Source: Phycisphaerales bacterium (GTDB lineage Bacteria > Planctomycetota > Phycisphaerae > Phycisphaerales > SM1A02). From it: a stretch of DNA of 61,336 nucleotides. This document shows positions 45,734-52,979 of this stretch, one piece after another. The translations under genes and the position numbers were made by a program. The stretch covers positions 1 to 61,336 of the forward strand of contig JASMLG010000059.1 in NCBI GenBank assembly GCA_030748805.1, written 5' to 3'. The notes under the pieces are model-generated. The model saw only the letters and a program-made list of their open reading frames with translations. It was not told where the DNA came from and ran no database searches. Numbering within the stretch: position 1 is the stretch's first letter; each line of letters starts with the position of its first letter.

Positions 45734-46374
45734 TGGAGTACTTCCTCTGTATCCGACAAGTCCTCAAGGAGAAGATCGGGCTCAGACGCGTGCAGTGTAG
45801 CGTGGTCTTGAGATCCAGTGCAAACTGCAATAACCTTGCATCCAGCTTGCTGCCCACTTGCTACATCATGAACCGTATCGCCAAGTAACACAACTGCACA
45901 GTTGCCATCATGCTGTTTTATAGCAACTGGTGGTAAGTCGTTTCGCACTAAGCCATCAGTGCCCCAAGCATTTGTAGTAAATAGGGTTGCGTCAAACCCA
46001 GCCGCTTTAATTTTCATGAGACCTGTTTCTTCATAGTTACCAGTAACTAATCCGAGAGTAACCAAATCCATCTTGGCTAACATGTCTACAAGGTTTTGCA
46101 CTCCCGGTAAAATTGTTACTTCTATGGACGCGATATTCTTTTCAAGTACTTTTGTGTAACGCTTACGAAAGTCACGATGCAATGCGTCTGTATTTTCTAT
46201 TCCATACTTTATACAAACGTCATCCCAAATCAAAGGATCAAGACGACCACCTATTGGAATGCCTTCAAGAGAAACAGGCAATCCAAACATCGCTTCGCAG
46301 GTTTCTTCAATTGACCGAACACCTACACCTTCTGAAGAAAGCATAGTTCCATCAATATCAAATAGAACTAACAT
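45706..46374 (-). CDS. HAD-superfamily hydrolase, phosphoglycolate-phosphatase-like
   Basis: 222 residues. Motif I is FDIDGTM with the nucleophile Asp near residue 6, motif II is GLVTGNY, and motif III/IV is VVLLGDTVHDVASGQQAG. An alpha-helical cap spans about 15-90. This is the layout of Gph/PgmB-type phosphatases acting on small phosphorylated metabolites; substrate is uncertain. Its ATG overlaps the sucC stop by one base (TAATG), giving translational coupling. Confidence 0.85.
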   Translation of the reverse strand: MLVLFDIDGTMLSSEGVGVRSIEETCEAMFGLPVSLEGIPIGGRLDPLIWDDVCIKYGIENTDALHRDFRKRYTKVLEKNIASIEVTILPGVQNLVDMLAKMDLVTLGLVTGNYEETGLMKIKAAGFDATLFTTNAWGTDGLVRNDLPPVAIKQHDGNCAVVLLGDTVHDVASGQQAGCKVIAVCTGSQDHATLHASEPDLLLEDLSDTEEVLHWILNSHNQ

Positions 46375-47582
46375 TAAGCACAGGTTGCAGCAACTGCTAA
46401 TGCAACTTTAGATGCTGCATCTTCAAGATTAGTTGCTGTTAGCATAGTTGGCAATTCTGATTGAGCAGCAGTAAGTATGCTCCTAGCGGCTTCAACATTT
46501 GTTCCTTCAAGTCGAACCACAAGTGGGACAGTAAAGCCAACTTCCTTTGCAGCGGTAACTATTGCCTCTGCAATTACATCGCACTGCATTATTCCACCAA
46601 ATATGTTAACAAGAACACCTTCTACTTTTTCATCTGAAAGTATAATCTTGAATGCTTCGGTTACAGTTTCTAGAGTTGCTGTTCCACCTACATCCAAGAA
46701 GTTAGCAGGACTTCCGCCATGTAACTTAATAATGTCCATTGTCGCCATAGCAAGTCCAGCGCCGTTTACAAGACATCCAATATTTCCATCTAATGCGATA
46801 AAATTAAGACCATGTTCTGCAGCACGTAACTCGGATGCATTTTCCTCGGTAGGGTCAAACATTTCTTGTAAGTTCTTATGACGGAACAGTGCATTGTCAT
46901 CAAAGTTAAATTTCGCGTCAATTGCAATAACTTGCCCATCTGGAAACTCCTCAGATGCTGGAGTAACAATCAAGGGGTTTATCTCTGCTAGAGAAGCATC
47001 CGTTTCTTCTACCAACTTTGAAAGTTTCATGATGATGTTAGCTGCTTGTGGAATTTGAGAAGCAGTAAAACCAAGTGAGATAGCCATAGAAGTCGCTTGT
47101 TCGTCTTGCATACCATTAAGCGGATCTATTATTGTTGTCTTTATAGCTTCAGGATTTTCATGTGCAACTGTTTCAATTTCAACACCACCCTCACTTGATG
47201 CAATAAGAGCGTTTGCTCCACTTGCACGATCAGTTGTGATTGCCAAGTAATATTCTTTGTCGATATCCACACCGTCAGCAACTAGAACTTTAGTTACATC
47301 AAGACCGTCTGGTCCTGTTTGAACCGAAACCATCTTAGTTCCAAGCATAAATATCGCCGCTTCATCGACCTCTGACTGAGTTTTACAAAGTTTAACAAAA
47401 CCCGCCTTGCCACGACCACCTGCATGAACCTGTGCTTTAACTACAAGGAGCGTTGCACCCGCATCAAAAAGTGACTTCGCTGCATCGTTTGCTGCGTCGA
47501 CAGTTGTTACCATCGTGCCAGAGGGAACTGGAATTCCCGCTTCTGCGAGAAGTTGTCGTGCTTGGTATTCGTGAATTTTCAT
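46374..47582 (-). CDS. sucC: Succinyl-CoA ligase beta subunit (orphan)
   Basis: 402 residues from the ATG at 47580-47582; a GTG at 47591 would add three. The ATP-grasp domain opens MKIHEYQARQLLAEAGIPVP and includes VKAQVHAGGRGKAG; the C-terminal half has GLAMATMDIIKLHGGSPANFLDVGG and NIFGGIMQCDVIA. It forms succinyl-CoA ligase with SucD in the TCA cycle. sucD normally follows directly; here the next gene is a HAD phosphatase and no sucD is found in the window. Confidence 0.94.
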   Translation of the reverse strand: MKIHEYQARQLLAEAGIPVPSGTMVTTVDAANDAAKSLFDAGATLLVVKAQVHAGGRGKAGFVKLCKTQSEVDEAAIFMLGTKMVSVQTGPDGLDVTKVLVADGVDIDKEYYLAITTDRASGANALIASSEGGVEIETVAHENPEAIKTTIIDPLNGMQDEQATSMAISLGFTASQIPQAANIIMKLSKLVEETDASLAEINPLIVTPASEEFPDGQVIAIDAKFNFDDNALFRHKNLQEMFDPTEENASELRAAEHGLNFIALDGNIGCLVNGAGLAMATMDIIKLHGGSPANFLDVGGTATLETVTEAFKIILSDEKVEGVLVNIFGGIMQCDVIAEAIVTAAKEVGFTVPLVVRLEGTNVEAARSILTAAQSELPTMLTATNLEDAASKVALAVAATCA

Positions 47583-47620
47583 AGAATTCACTATTATATA
47601 GCAACCAAAGGAGACTTGTT

Positions 47621-48163
47621 ATGTCAGAAACACCTTCATCTATGGTTCCACTTGGAACATCCATTCCAACATTTACACTTCCGGATGCCACTGGGAAAAT
47701 GTGGGAAGTTTCTCAGAATATGTCTGGAACTCTGGTTGTGTTCATGTGCAATCATTGCCCTTATGTAATCCATGTTGCTCAAACACTTGCATCGCTACAT
47801 GATATTTGCAAAAAAAATGGAATTGAAATGGTTGGGATTAACTCTAACGATATACAGACGTATCCAGAGGACTCACCAGAAAACATGGTTCTTGCGGCAA
47901 AAGAACATGGCTGGGAATTCCCATATCTATTTGATGAATCGCAAGAGGTTGCCAAGAAGTTCAATGCAACCTGCACTCCTGATGCTTTTTTATTCGATTC
48001 TAGTGGAATGTTAATTTATCGAGGAGAACTTGATGAAACTAGGCCTAATTGCGGCATCTCAGATGGTATAAGCATACACTTGGCTATATTAAGTATGCTA
48101 AATGGAAAGCCACTTACGTCGCCTCAAAACCCTGCAGTAGGGTGCAATATTAAATGGAAATAA
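47621..48163 (+). CDS. Thioredoxin-family / redoxin protein
   Basis: 180 residues, preceded by the ribosome site AGGAG. It has the redoxin fold opening PTFTLPDATGKMWEVS, the redox motif CNHCPYV near residue 49 and a cis-Pro-like FNATCTPDAFLFD. Sequences with CNHCPY belong to a family of thioredoxin-like proteins related to AhpC/TlpA, probably cytoplasmic since no signal peptide is seen. It is divergent from sucC with only 38 bases between starts. Confidence 0.88.
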   Translation: MSETPSSMVPLGTSIPTFTLPDATGKMWEVSQNMSGTLVVFMCNHCPYVIHVAQTLASLHDICKKNGIEMVGINSNDIQTYPEDSPENMVLAAKEHGWEFPYLFDESQEVAKKFNATCTPDAFLFDSSGMLIYRGELDETRPNCGISDGISIHLAILSMLNGKPLTSPQNPAVGCNIKWK

Positions 48164-48238
48164 AAAAATATAAGAAATTTGGCATGAAATTGGGCGACAT
48201 CTTAAAAAATGGCGCATACTATTTTGTATAACAACTTT

Positions 48239-48345
48239 GGACTCCCGGAAGGGACGATTCCTACACCATTGCCCAAGAAGGGCAACTAAGGGTCATAGAT
48301 TACCCGCTTTACGGGGACATACGAGAGGAATCGTCCCTACCCTTT
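48239..48345 (+). ncRNA. Candidate structured RNA or attenuator upstream of a lipoprotein gene
   Basis: A perfect 13-base stem (48250-48262 with 48326-48338) encloses two small hairpins: TTGCCC/GGGCAA with a five-base loop (48269-48285) and CCCG/CGGG (48303-48315). A GGGT/ACCC pairing (48290-48305) competes with the second hairpin, so two folds are possible. A -10-like TATAAC sits at 48227-48232 and a short T run follows the stem. No known RNA family is recognised. It lies 134 bases before the glycine-zipper lipoprotein ATG. Strand is assumed from the downstream gene. Confidence 0.5.
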
Positions 48346-48478
48346 TCTGTACAGTTTTCCTCATAAACATAACAATCCTCATATAATTCAGAAATATTGA
48401 AACATAATTGATTTTTTTAGCGTTATATTGGTAACCGGTTTCACAAATAGTCGAGAACATCATAGTAGGAGGTTCACC

Positions 48479-48838
48479 ATGAACAAAACATTAATCGGAA
48501 TTACAATCACAGCCATAGTAACTACCACAATGATTGGTTGCTCAAAGACAGAAGAAGGCGCAACTTGGGGTGCTGGTATTGGGGCTCTTGCAGGGCAAGC
48601 AATTGGTGGCGACACCGAAGGTACGTTAATTGGCGCAGGAATTGGAGCTCTTGTTGGCGGCGCAGTCGGAAACAGTCAAGAGCAAGAAGCTCAACGACAA
48701 CAACAAGAAAACGGCACCACTATTCGCAGAACTACTATTCACGAAACTCTAGATGCTGATGGCAATGTGATTAAAACAGGAACAACTACAACAACATCAA
48801 GCCAAACAGCTGATGGCTATACTGGTCTAGAAGATTAA
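48479..48838 (+). CDS. Glycine-zipper lipoprotein
   Basis: 119 residues from the ATG at 48479, preceded by GGAGG. The signal peptide ends at the lipobox MIGC. The mature protein has a glycine-zipper stretch (AGIGALAGQAIGGDTEG, then IGAGIGALVGGAVGN) as in SlyB/YMGG-type outer-membrane lipoproteins, then a Gln-rich and Thr-rich tail. It is a paralogue of the shorter protein at 49073, sharing the C-x-KTEEGA and AGQAIGGDT segments. Role is probably envelope integrity; inference from family only. Confidence 0.8.
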   Translation: MNKTLIGITITAIVTTTMIGCSKTEEGATWGAGIGALAGQAIGGDTEGTLIGAGIGALVGGAVGNSQEQEAQRQQQENGTTIRRTTIHETLDADGNVIKTGTTTTTSSQTADGYTGLED

Positions 48839-48849
48839 CAAATCATTCC

Positions 48850-49047
48850 ATGAAATTCCTCGTCTTTACATCTGCTCTAATTGCAAGCTTCCCTTTTGGA
48901 TGTGAAAGTACTCAAAAAAGTACCGGAAGAACTCCAGCAATGGAGGCCATAGTAAATGGATCATTCGCAACTGATGAAGCAATGCAAGAGGAACGAATTG
49001 AACAGGGTAATTACATAAACGAACAAGAACAACGGTACGAACAATAA
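48850..49047 (+). CDS. Small lipoprotein of unknown function
   Basis: 65 residues. A hydrophobic start and the lipobox FPFGC mark it as a lipoprotein. The mature 47 residues are polar and acidic with a repeat-like Glu/Gln ending (EQEQRYEQ). It lies 11 bases after the first glycine-zipper gene and 25 before the second, so the three are likely one transcript ending at the terminator at 49304. Confidence 0.65.
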   Translation: MKFLVFTSALIASFPFGCESTQKSTGRTPAMEAIVNGSFATDEAMQEERIEQGNYINEQEQRYEQ

Positions 49048-49072
49048 ATTAATAGCAACTAAAAGGAAACAA

Positions 49073-49279
49073 ATGAAAAAACTAATAACAACTCTTACTG
49101 TCGCTGCTCTCGTAACTATCTCACTTACTGGTTGCACTAAAACCGAAGAAGGCGCTGGTATTGGTGCAGCAGTTGGCGCTCTCGCTGGTCAAGCCATTGG
49201 CGGTGACACAGGCGCTACCCTAATTGGTGCTGGTGCTGGTGCTATTCTTGGTGGAGCAATTGGAAACTCACAAGAGTAA
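49073..49279 (+). CDS. Short glycine-zipper lipoprotein
   Basis: 68 residues, preceded by AAAGGA. Signal peptide with lipobox LTGC, then a glycine zipper to the C-terminus (GAGIGAAVGALAGQAIGGDTGA split over two turns). It is a shortened paralogue of the 48479 protein without the Thr-rich tail. A terminator follows 24 bases after the stop. Confidence 0.78.
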   Translation: MKKLITTLTVAALVTISLTGCTKTEEGAGIGAAVGALAGQAIGGDTGATLIGAGAGAILGGAIGNSQE

Positions 49280-49303
49280 TTATCATTAAAAATAAACAAG
49301 GAT

Positions 49304-49332
49304 ACCCCGCTATCAAAGGCGGGGTTTTTTGT
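49304..49332 (+). terminator. Rho-independent terminator of the lipoprotein genes
   Basis: ACCCCGC (49304-49310) pairs with GCGGGGT (49319-49325) around an eight-base loop, and is followed by a T-rich run to 49330. Its position directly after the last lipoprotein gene fits. Confidence 0.88.
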
Positions 49333-49409
49333 TGATACAGAAACTGCCGCGCATGTTGATTCTGGCTGGTTACTACATCTAGCAGTCACTGTCAGAGTTG
49401 TGCTTGTGA

Positions 49410-49432
49410 GTTAGTGTGCACAGCACACTAAC
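49410..49432. repeat. Perfect 10-base-pair palindrome with 3-base loop
   Basis: GTTAGTGTGC (49410-49419) and GCACACTAAC (49423-49432) are exact reverse complements separated by ACA. It abuts the larger palindrome at 49433 with no gap. Confidence 0.85.
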
Positions 49433-49477
49433 GGCTCTTATTCAGGTGCTGACGTAGTCAGCACCTGAATAAGAGCC
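49433..49477. repeat. Perfect 21-base-pair palindrome with 3-base loop, overlapping the tRNA-Thr 3' end
   Basis: The arms 49433-49453 and 49457-49477 are exact reverse complements separated by GTA. The right arm runs into the last four positions of tRNA-Thr. Read on the minus strand it would form a long hairpin directly after the mature tRNA. There is no T run after it, so a simple rho-independent terminator is unlikely; a tRNA-linked repeat or a processing signal is possible. Confidence 0.85.
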
Positions 49478-49546
49478 ACCCACGGGAGTCGAACCCGTGA
49501 CCTAAGCTTTACGAAAGCTTCGCTCTACCAACTGAGCTAGGGCGGC
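49474..49546 (-). tRNA. tRNA-Thr (anticodon CGT)
   Basis: The minus strand folds as a normal cloverleaf: acceptor GCCGCCC with GGGTGGC, D arm with AGCTCAGTTGGTAGAGC, anticodon stem AAGCT/AGCTT around loop TTCGTAA, and T arm ACGGG-TTCGACT-CCCGT. CGT reads threonine codon ACG. CCA is not encoded. It lies 14 bases downstream of the HEAT-repeat gene on the same strand and may share its transcript. Confidence 0.95.
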
Positions 49547-49560
49547 GAATAAATAATGAG

Positions 49561-51696
49561 TTATGGCAAAAACATCATTACAGATGTATTTGGATTATTC
49601 AACGCCCCATTTAATCGTGCTGCTGCATCTGCCAAGAAACCAGTAGTATTCTCAGCCAAATCAACCACCAATTCCACTTGCCAATCTTGCGAAAGGTTGC
49701 CCCACCGTCTAACAGATCCTGCTGACTCATCAAGGAACATAATCTGTTGCTCAGTATTCCCCTCATCTAAAGCAGCATCAATCAAAGCACGTTGAGCTAA
49801 CGGATTATCAATCATTGCAAGTGTTTGGGCAATAACTTTTTGTGAATCAACATCCGAAAAATCCAATGCGTCAATCAAAGTTCCAGTTGCATCGTCAACT
49901 TGAAGAACTGTATCGGCAAGTGCAATATCTCTAAGAACAGCGAGGGAACGATTTGAGAAATCAACCTCCTCATCGATACTTAACCTTCCTCCAGAAGCTG
50001 TTGCAAGTAAGTCCTCGATTACACCTAGCTTAGCATTCTCAGAGATATCAATATCTGATGTATCAACCATATCGTTGACCCCAAACTCATTAGAAAGGAT
50101 TTGGGCTTCGGCTCCTGAAGCAAGAATTAGAATTGGAGTAACCGTCGTTTCAGGGAATGATAAAAGATTAGAAGATACAACCTTACCATGATCTGCTGTT
50201 CTCGCAATCACAACAGCTAAATCAATTCCTGGAACAACACCTGTTGCATCAATTGCACTTTCAGCATTAGTCCCTTCTCCTACAACTTTCCAACCGTTCT
50301 TCTCCATGAAAGTAGTAATCTCTCTACGTGCTTCAGCTTCCTCTCCAATTACGATAGCAAACATATCACCACTAGTTCGTACAGCAGACGCTAGAAGAGG
50401 AACCACTCGATAACTACCTGTAAAATTATCTGTTGGTAAAGTAGATGCAAGAGTTAGAGCAGCTTCGTACTGTACTCCTCTGTCTGGATAATACATTGCT
50501 GCAACTAACGGCTGGTCCACTCCACTCAAAAGTGAGTCGGCTCCAGCGGTTCGTGACAACGCTGTGATAGCATCAAGGGCAAGAGGAGTATCGAGATCTG
50601 AAAGTGCATTTGCTAAGATAAGTTGCCCAATTTCTGGACCAAACACAGTTGCGTAAAACTCTGGGCTGTAAGCCAAGTTTCCGTAGACCAAATCATCACG
50701 ACCTGCCAACTCTCGATTGCGCCTAAGATTTGCCCCAACAAATACGCTCATTGCACCAGTGTTGTCTGGATCTGATCCAAGTGCTTCTGATGCAAAATAC
50801 ATTGCCATCACATCGTCAAAGACATCTTCACTCACATCAATTGCTACGAGTTGTGCTACTGGATCCCAAGTCCAAAAGATATTCATACCAGAAACCGATT
50901 GTGGCATAACTGATTCTTTGCCATCATAAAATTGCATCGCAGCAACGGTTTGCAATGATGAAAGGTTTGAGTTTTCTGGAACTCCAATTCTCTCTAATGC
51001 CTTTGCAGCAGCATTACGAACTCCAATGGATTCTTGGTTATCGCTTGCTACTGACAGTAGAGATGGTGCTGCATGAGTATATCCAATTTCCCCAAGAACC
51101 CTTGCAACTAAAATCTGTGAATCATCTTCAAGGTTAGGGAGTGCAACCGAAAGTGGAAGGACTGCGTCACGACCAATCTTAGTTAACATATCTTGCACGT
51201 TTCTTCTAGTACGTGCATTGTCTGATGTATTCAATTCTCTCAATAATGGTGGTACTGAGTACTCGCCTGCTTCTTTAAGACGATCTTTAGCAAGTATGCG
51301 TTGTCTTGTTGTTCCGTTTAACAAGTCAATAGACTCGTTCAGACGTTCCGCATTTCGTATTACACTTGTGCGACCTAATTCAAACTTTTCCTCTAACTTC
51401 GCCACTAGTGGCTCAAGTTCCTCAATAAACATTGCCCAACCAATTGCGCGGTCAAACCGGTTGTACCGTTCCTTAGTTTCAATGACCAAGAGGTAGAAAT
51501 CTTCATCTGAGATCTGATCTCTTAGAAGCGTAAGTGCATACCCCTCAGCAAACTCCACGTTTGCAATGAGTGAATAGTGGATGAAATCATCAAGTGCTTG
51601 CTCAGTATCCGTATCCTGTGCAAATGTTGAGGTCTGAAGCACAAAGAATGTAAGGGCGAATAGTGCGACGATAATACGATTATTGAAGTTGAACAT
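49561..51696 (-). CDS. Exported HEAT-repeat protein
   Basis: 711 residues from the ATG at 51694-51696; the frame is open 56 codons further but a clear signal peptide (VALFALTFFVLQTSTFAQD) begins here. The stretch from about 130 to 250 carries HEAT-type helical repeats, such as VLARVLGEIGYTHAAPSLLSVAS and IGVRNAAAKALERIG. A further region (480-600) resembles a response-regulator-like fold (EAEARREITTFMEKNGWKVVGEG, PGIDLAVVIARTADH) without clear phosphorylation residues. Likely a periplasmic scaffold. It is preceded by its own promoter and followed by tRNA-Thr. Confidence 0.75.
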   Translation of the reverse strand: MFNFNNRIIVALFALTFFVLQTSTFAQDTDTEQALDDFIHYSLIANVEFAEGYALTLLRDQISDEDFYLLVIETKERYNRFDRAIGWAMFIEELEPLVAKLEEKFELGRTSVIRNAERLNESIDLLNGTTRQRILAKDRLKEAGEYSVPPLLRELNTSDNARTRRNVQDMLTKIGRDAVLPLSVALPNLEDDSQILVARVLGEIGYTHAAPSLLSVASDNQESIGVRNAAAKALERIGVPENSNLSSLQTVAAMQFYDGKESVMPQSVSGMNIFWTWDPVAQLVAIDVSEDVFDDVMAMYFASEALGSDPDNTGAMSVFVGANLRRNRELAGRDDLVYGNLAYSPEFYATVFGPEIGQLILANALSDLDTPLALDAITALSRTAGADSLLSGVDQPLVAAMYYPDRGVQYEAALTLASTLPTDNFTGSYRVVPLLASAVRTSGDMFAIVIGEEAEARREITTFMEKNGWKVVGEGTNAESAIDATGVVPGIDLAVVIARTADHGKVVSSNLLSFPETTVTPILILASGAEAQILSNEFGVNDMVDTSDIDISENAKLGVIEDLLATASGGRLSIDEEVDFSNRSLAVLRDIALADTVLQVDDATGTLIDALDFSDVDSQKVIAQTLAMIDNPLAQRALIDAALDEGNTEQQIMFLDESAGSVRRWGNLSQDWQVELVVDLAENTTGFLADAAARLNGALNNPNTSVMMFLP

Positions 51697-51753
51697 CAAG
51701 TTGCTCCGTTTTGGTAGCCAGCAACGACCAAAATAGTCGTCTTTAGAAATGTG

Positions 51754-51782
51754 AGAGTATCTTACCGCATTTTGGATGTCAA
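51754..51782 (-). promoter_or_regulatory. Promoter of the HEAT-repeat gene
   Basis: On the minus strand a perfect -35 box TTGACA (51777-51782) is followed by a 17-base spacer and TACTCT (51754-51759). Transcription would start near 51747, 50 bases before the start codon. Confidence 0.55.
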
Positions 51783-51817
51783 CAAAGTATCTTAGAAAAG
51801 CATATACTCCCAATAAG

Positions 51818-52011
51818 TCAGGGTGTTTTGCAGTCGTACTGCACGATTGGCACATATTTGCCAATAGGGAAGGTGGTGAAAATCCACCGCGGACGCGCCG
51901 CCGTAACGAGAATGCCTACTTTTGGGCACTCATTACCACTTAGCCACTGTGAGTTATACTCATGGGAAGGCAGGTAACGAAGTTCTCCAAGCCGGAAAAC
52001 CTCCCCTACTT
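51818..52011 (+). promoter_or_regulatory. Cobalamin (B12) riboswitch
   Basis: The plus strand has the ordered parts of a cobalamin riboswitch: an opening GGGTGTTTTGCAG, the core GGGAAGGTGGTGAAAATCC followed by a Cys-box-like GCGGAC, the B12-box segment GCCACTGTGAG, ATGGGAAGGC, and a closing AAGCCGGAAAACCTCCCC (compare AGnCAGGAnACCTGCC). Ends are estimates. It is followed by a hairpin at 52026-52073 and the start codon at 52098. In known cases B12 binding lowers expression of the downstream gene. Confidence 0.88.
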
Positions 52012-52025
52012 TCAGTGTTGCCTGC

Positions 52026-52073
52026 GCGAATCAGGTCACGACGCTGTGCCAAAAGGCATTCTCGTGACTTCGC
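52026..52073 (+). promoter_or_regulatory. Hairpin between the riboswitch and the start codon, likely expression platform
   Basis: GCGAA and GTCACGA (52026-52041) pair with TCGTGAC and TTCGC (52062-52073), and TGCC-AAAA-GGCA caps the stem. It ends 24 bases before the start codon and could control translation or block the ribosome site (GTGGAG at about 52085). Which alternative structure the ligand selects cannot be decided by eye. Confidence 0.5.
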
Positions 52074-52097
52074 AAAGGTCTAGAGTGGAGATCGCGC

Positions 52098-52979
52098 ATG
52101 TCGCCATTACCAATTATCGTTTTGTCGCTAATTTCAAACCCTTGGGCTGATTCAGTCATTACTTATGACGAAGGAGTTGGTGGATCACCTGGATACAACA
52201 TTCCAGAAGTTTCTCTAGGTGAGCCAAGTAGGTTTACAGGAGAAGACATCTGGCCGGGTGTAGTAAGCCCATTTAACCCACCCTGGCTCGCAGATGAAAT
52301 CGTCTCAATAGGCGCAGGTGGCACACTTACAGTTTCATTTGATGAGCCAGTTGTAGATGACCAAGCAAATCCATGGGGAGTTGATTTAATTATTTTTGGT
52401 AACACCGGTCTTGTAGATAATTCATATCCAGAAGGAGTCGTCGGAGGTGTGTTTAGTGACGATGGGGGGTTGATAGAAGTTTCTCAAAATGGCAATCAAT
52501 GGTTCGCGGTAACTTCAAAACTTGCAGATGGTCTTTGGCCTACTTGTGGTTTTGTAGATAGTAATCCTTACGATTCCGTTGAAGGAAACGTTCCATCGAA
52601 TTTTACTTTGCCTATGGACCCTCGACTTACATTAGAAAACGTGATGGGACTAACGCACGCAGAACTCCTAACTCTTTACCAAACTTCAGGAGGAGGGGTT
52701 CCTGTTGATATTTCAGAGACAGGTCTTACCGAAATTTCATACGTAAAAATAACTATAAATGAGAATTCAAAATTAACTCCAGAAATTGACGGTTTTGCAG
52801 ATGTAACCCCACAGATTCAAGGCGATGTTGACATGAATGGTGTTGTAGATGTTAACGATTTGCTTACAGTAATTGCAAACTTTGGACCTTTACCAGTTGG
52901 TGGTCCTCTTGCGGACTTCAATCGAGACTTGATTGTTGACGTTTCTGATTTATTAGTTGTTATTGGAAACTGGTCTTGA
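52098..52979 (+). CDS. Secreted dockerin-like protein under B12 riboswitch control
   Basis: 293 residues. A short signal peptide (MSPLPIIVLSLISNPWA) precedes a beta-rich domain of unknown family (about 20-240) with GTLTVSFDEPVVDDQANPWGVDLIIFGN and DDGGLIEVSQNGNQWFAV. Two dockerin-like EF-hand segments end it: GDVDMNGVVDVNDLLTVIANFG (split near residue 245) and DFNRDLIVDVSDLLVVIGNWS. Such calcium-binding repeats are common at the ends of secreted planctomycete proteins. It is the first gene after the cobalamin riboswitch, and its stop overlaps the next start. Function unknown; a role in capturing corrinoids is only an inference from regulation. Confidence 0.8.
   Translation: MSPLPIIVLSLISNPWADSVITYDEGVGGSPGYNIPEVSLGEPSRFTGEDIWPGVVSPFNPPWLADEIVSIGAGGTLTVSFDEPVVDDQANPWGVDLIIFGNTGLVDNSYPEGVVGGVFSDDGGLIEVSQNGNQWFAVTSKLADGLWPTCGFVDSNPYDSVEGNVPSNFTLPMDPRLTLENVMGLTHAELLTLYQTSGGGVPVDISETGLTEISYVKITINENSKLTPEIDGFADVTPQIQGDVDMNGVVDVNDLLTVIANFGPLPVGGPLADFNRDLIVDVSDLLVVIGNWS

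Noticed and set aside
48239..48345. Signal recognition particle RNA or 6S RNA
   Set aside because: The conserved SRP tetraloop and the asymmetrical-loop sequence are missing, and the outer stem is too regular for 6S RNA with its central bubble.
49410..49477. Insertion sequence or CRISPR repeat
   Set aside because: There is no transposase, no target duplication and no spaced repeats; only two single palindromes.
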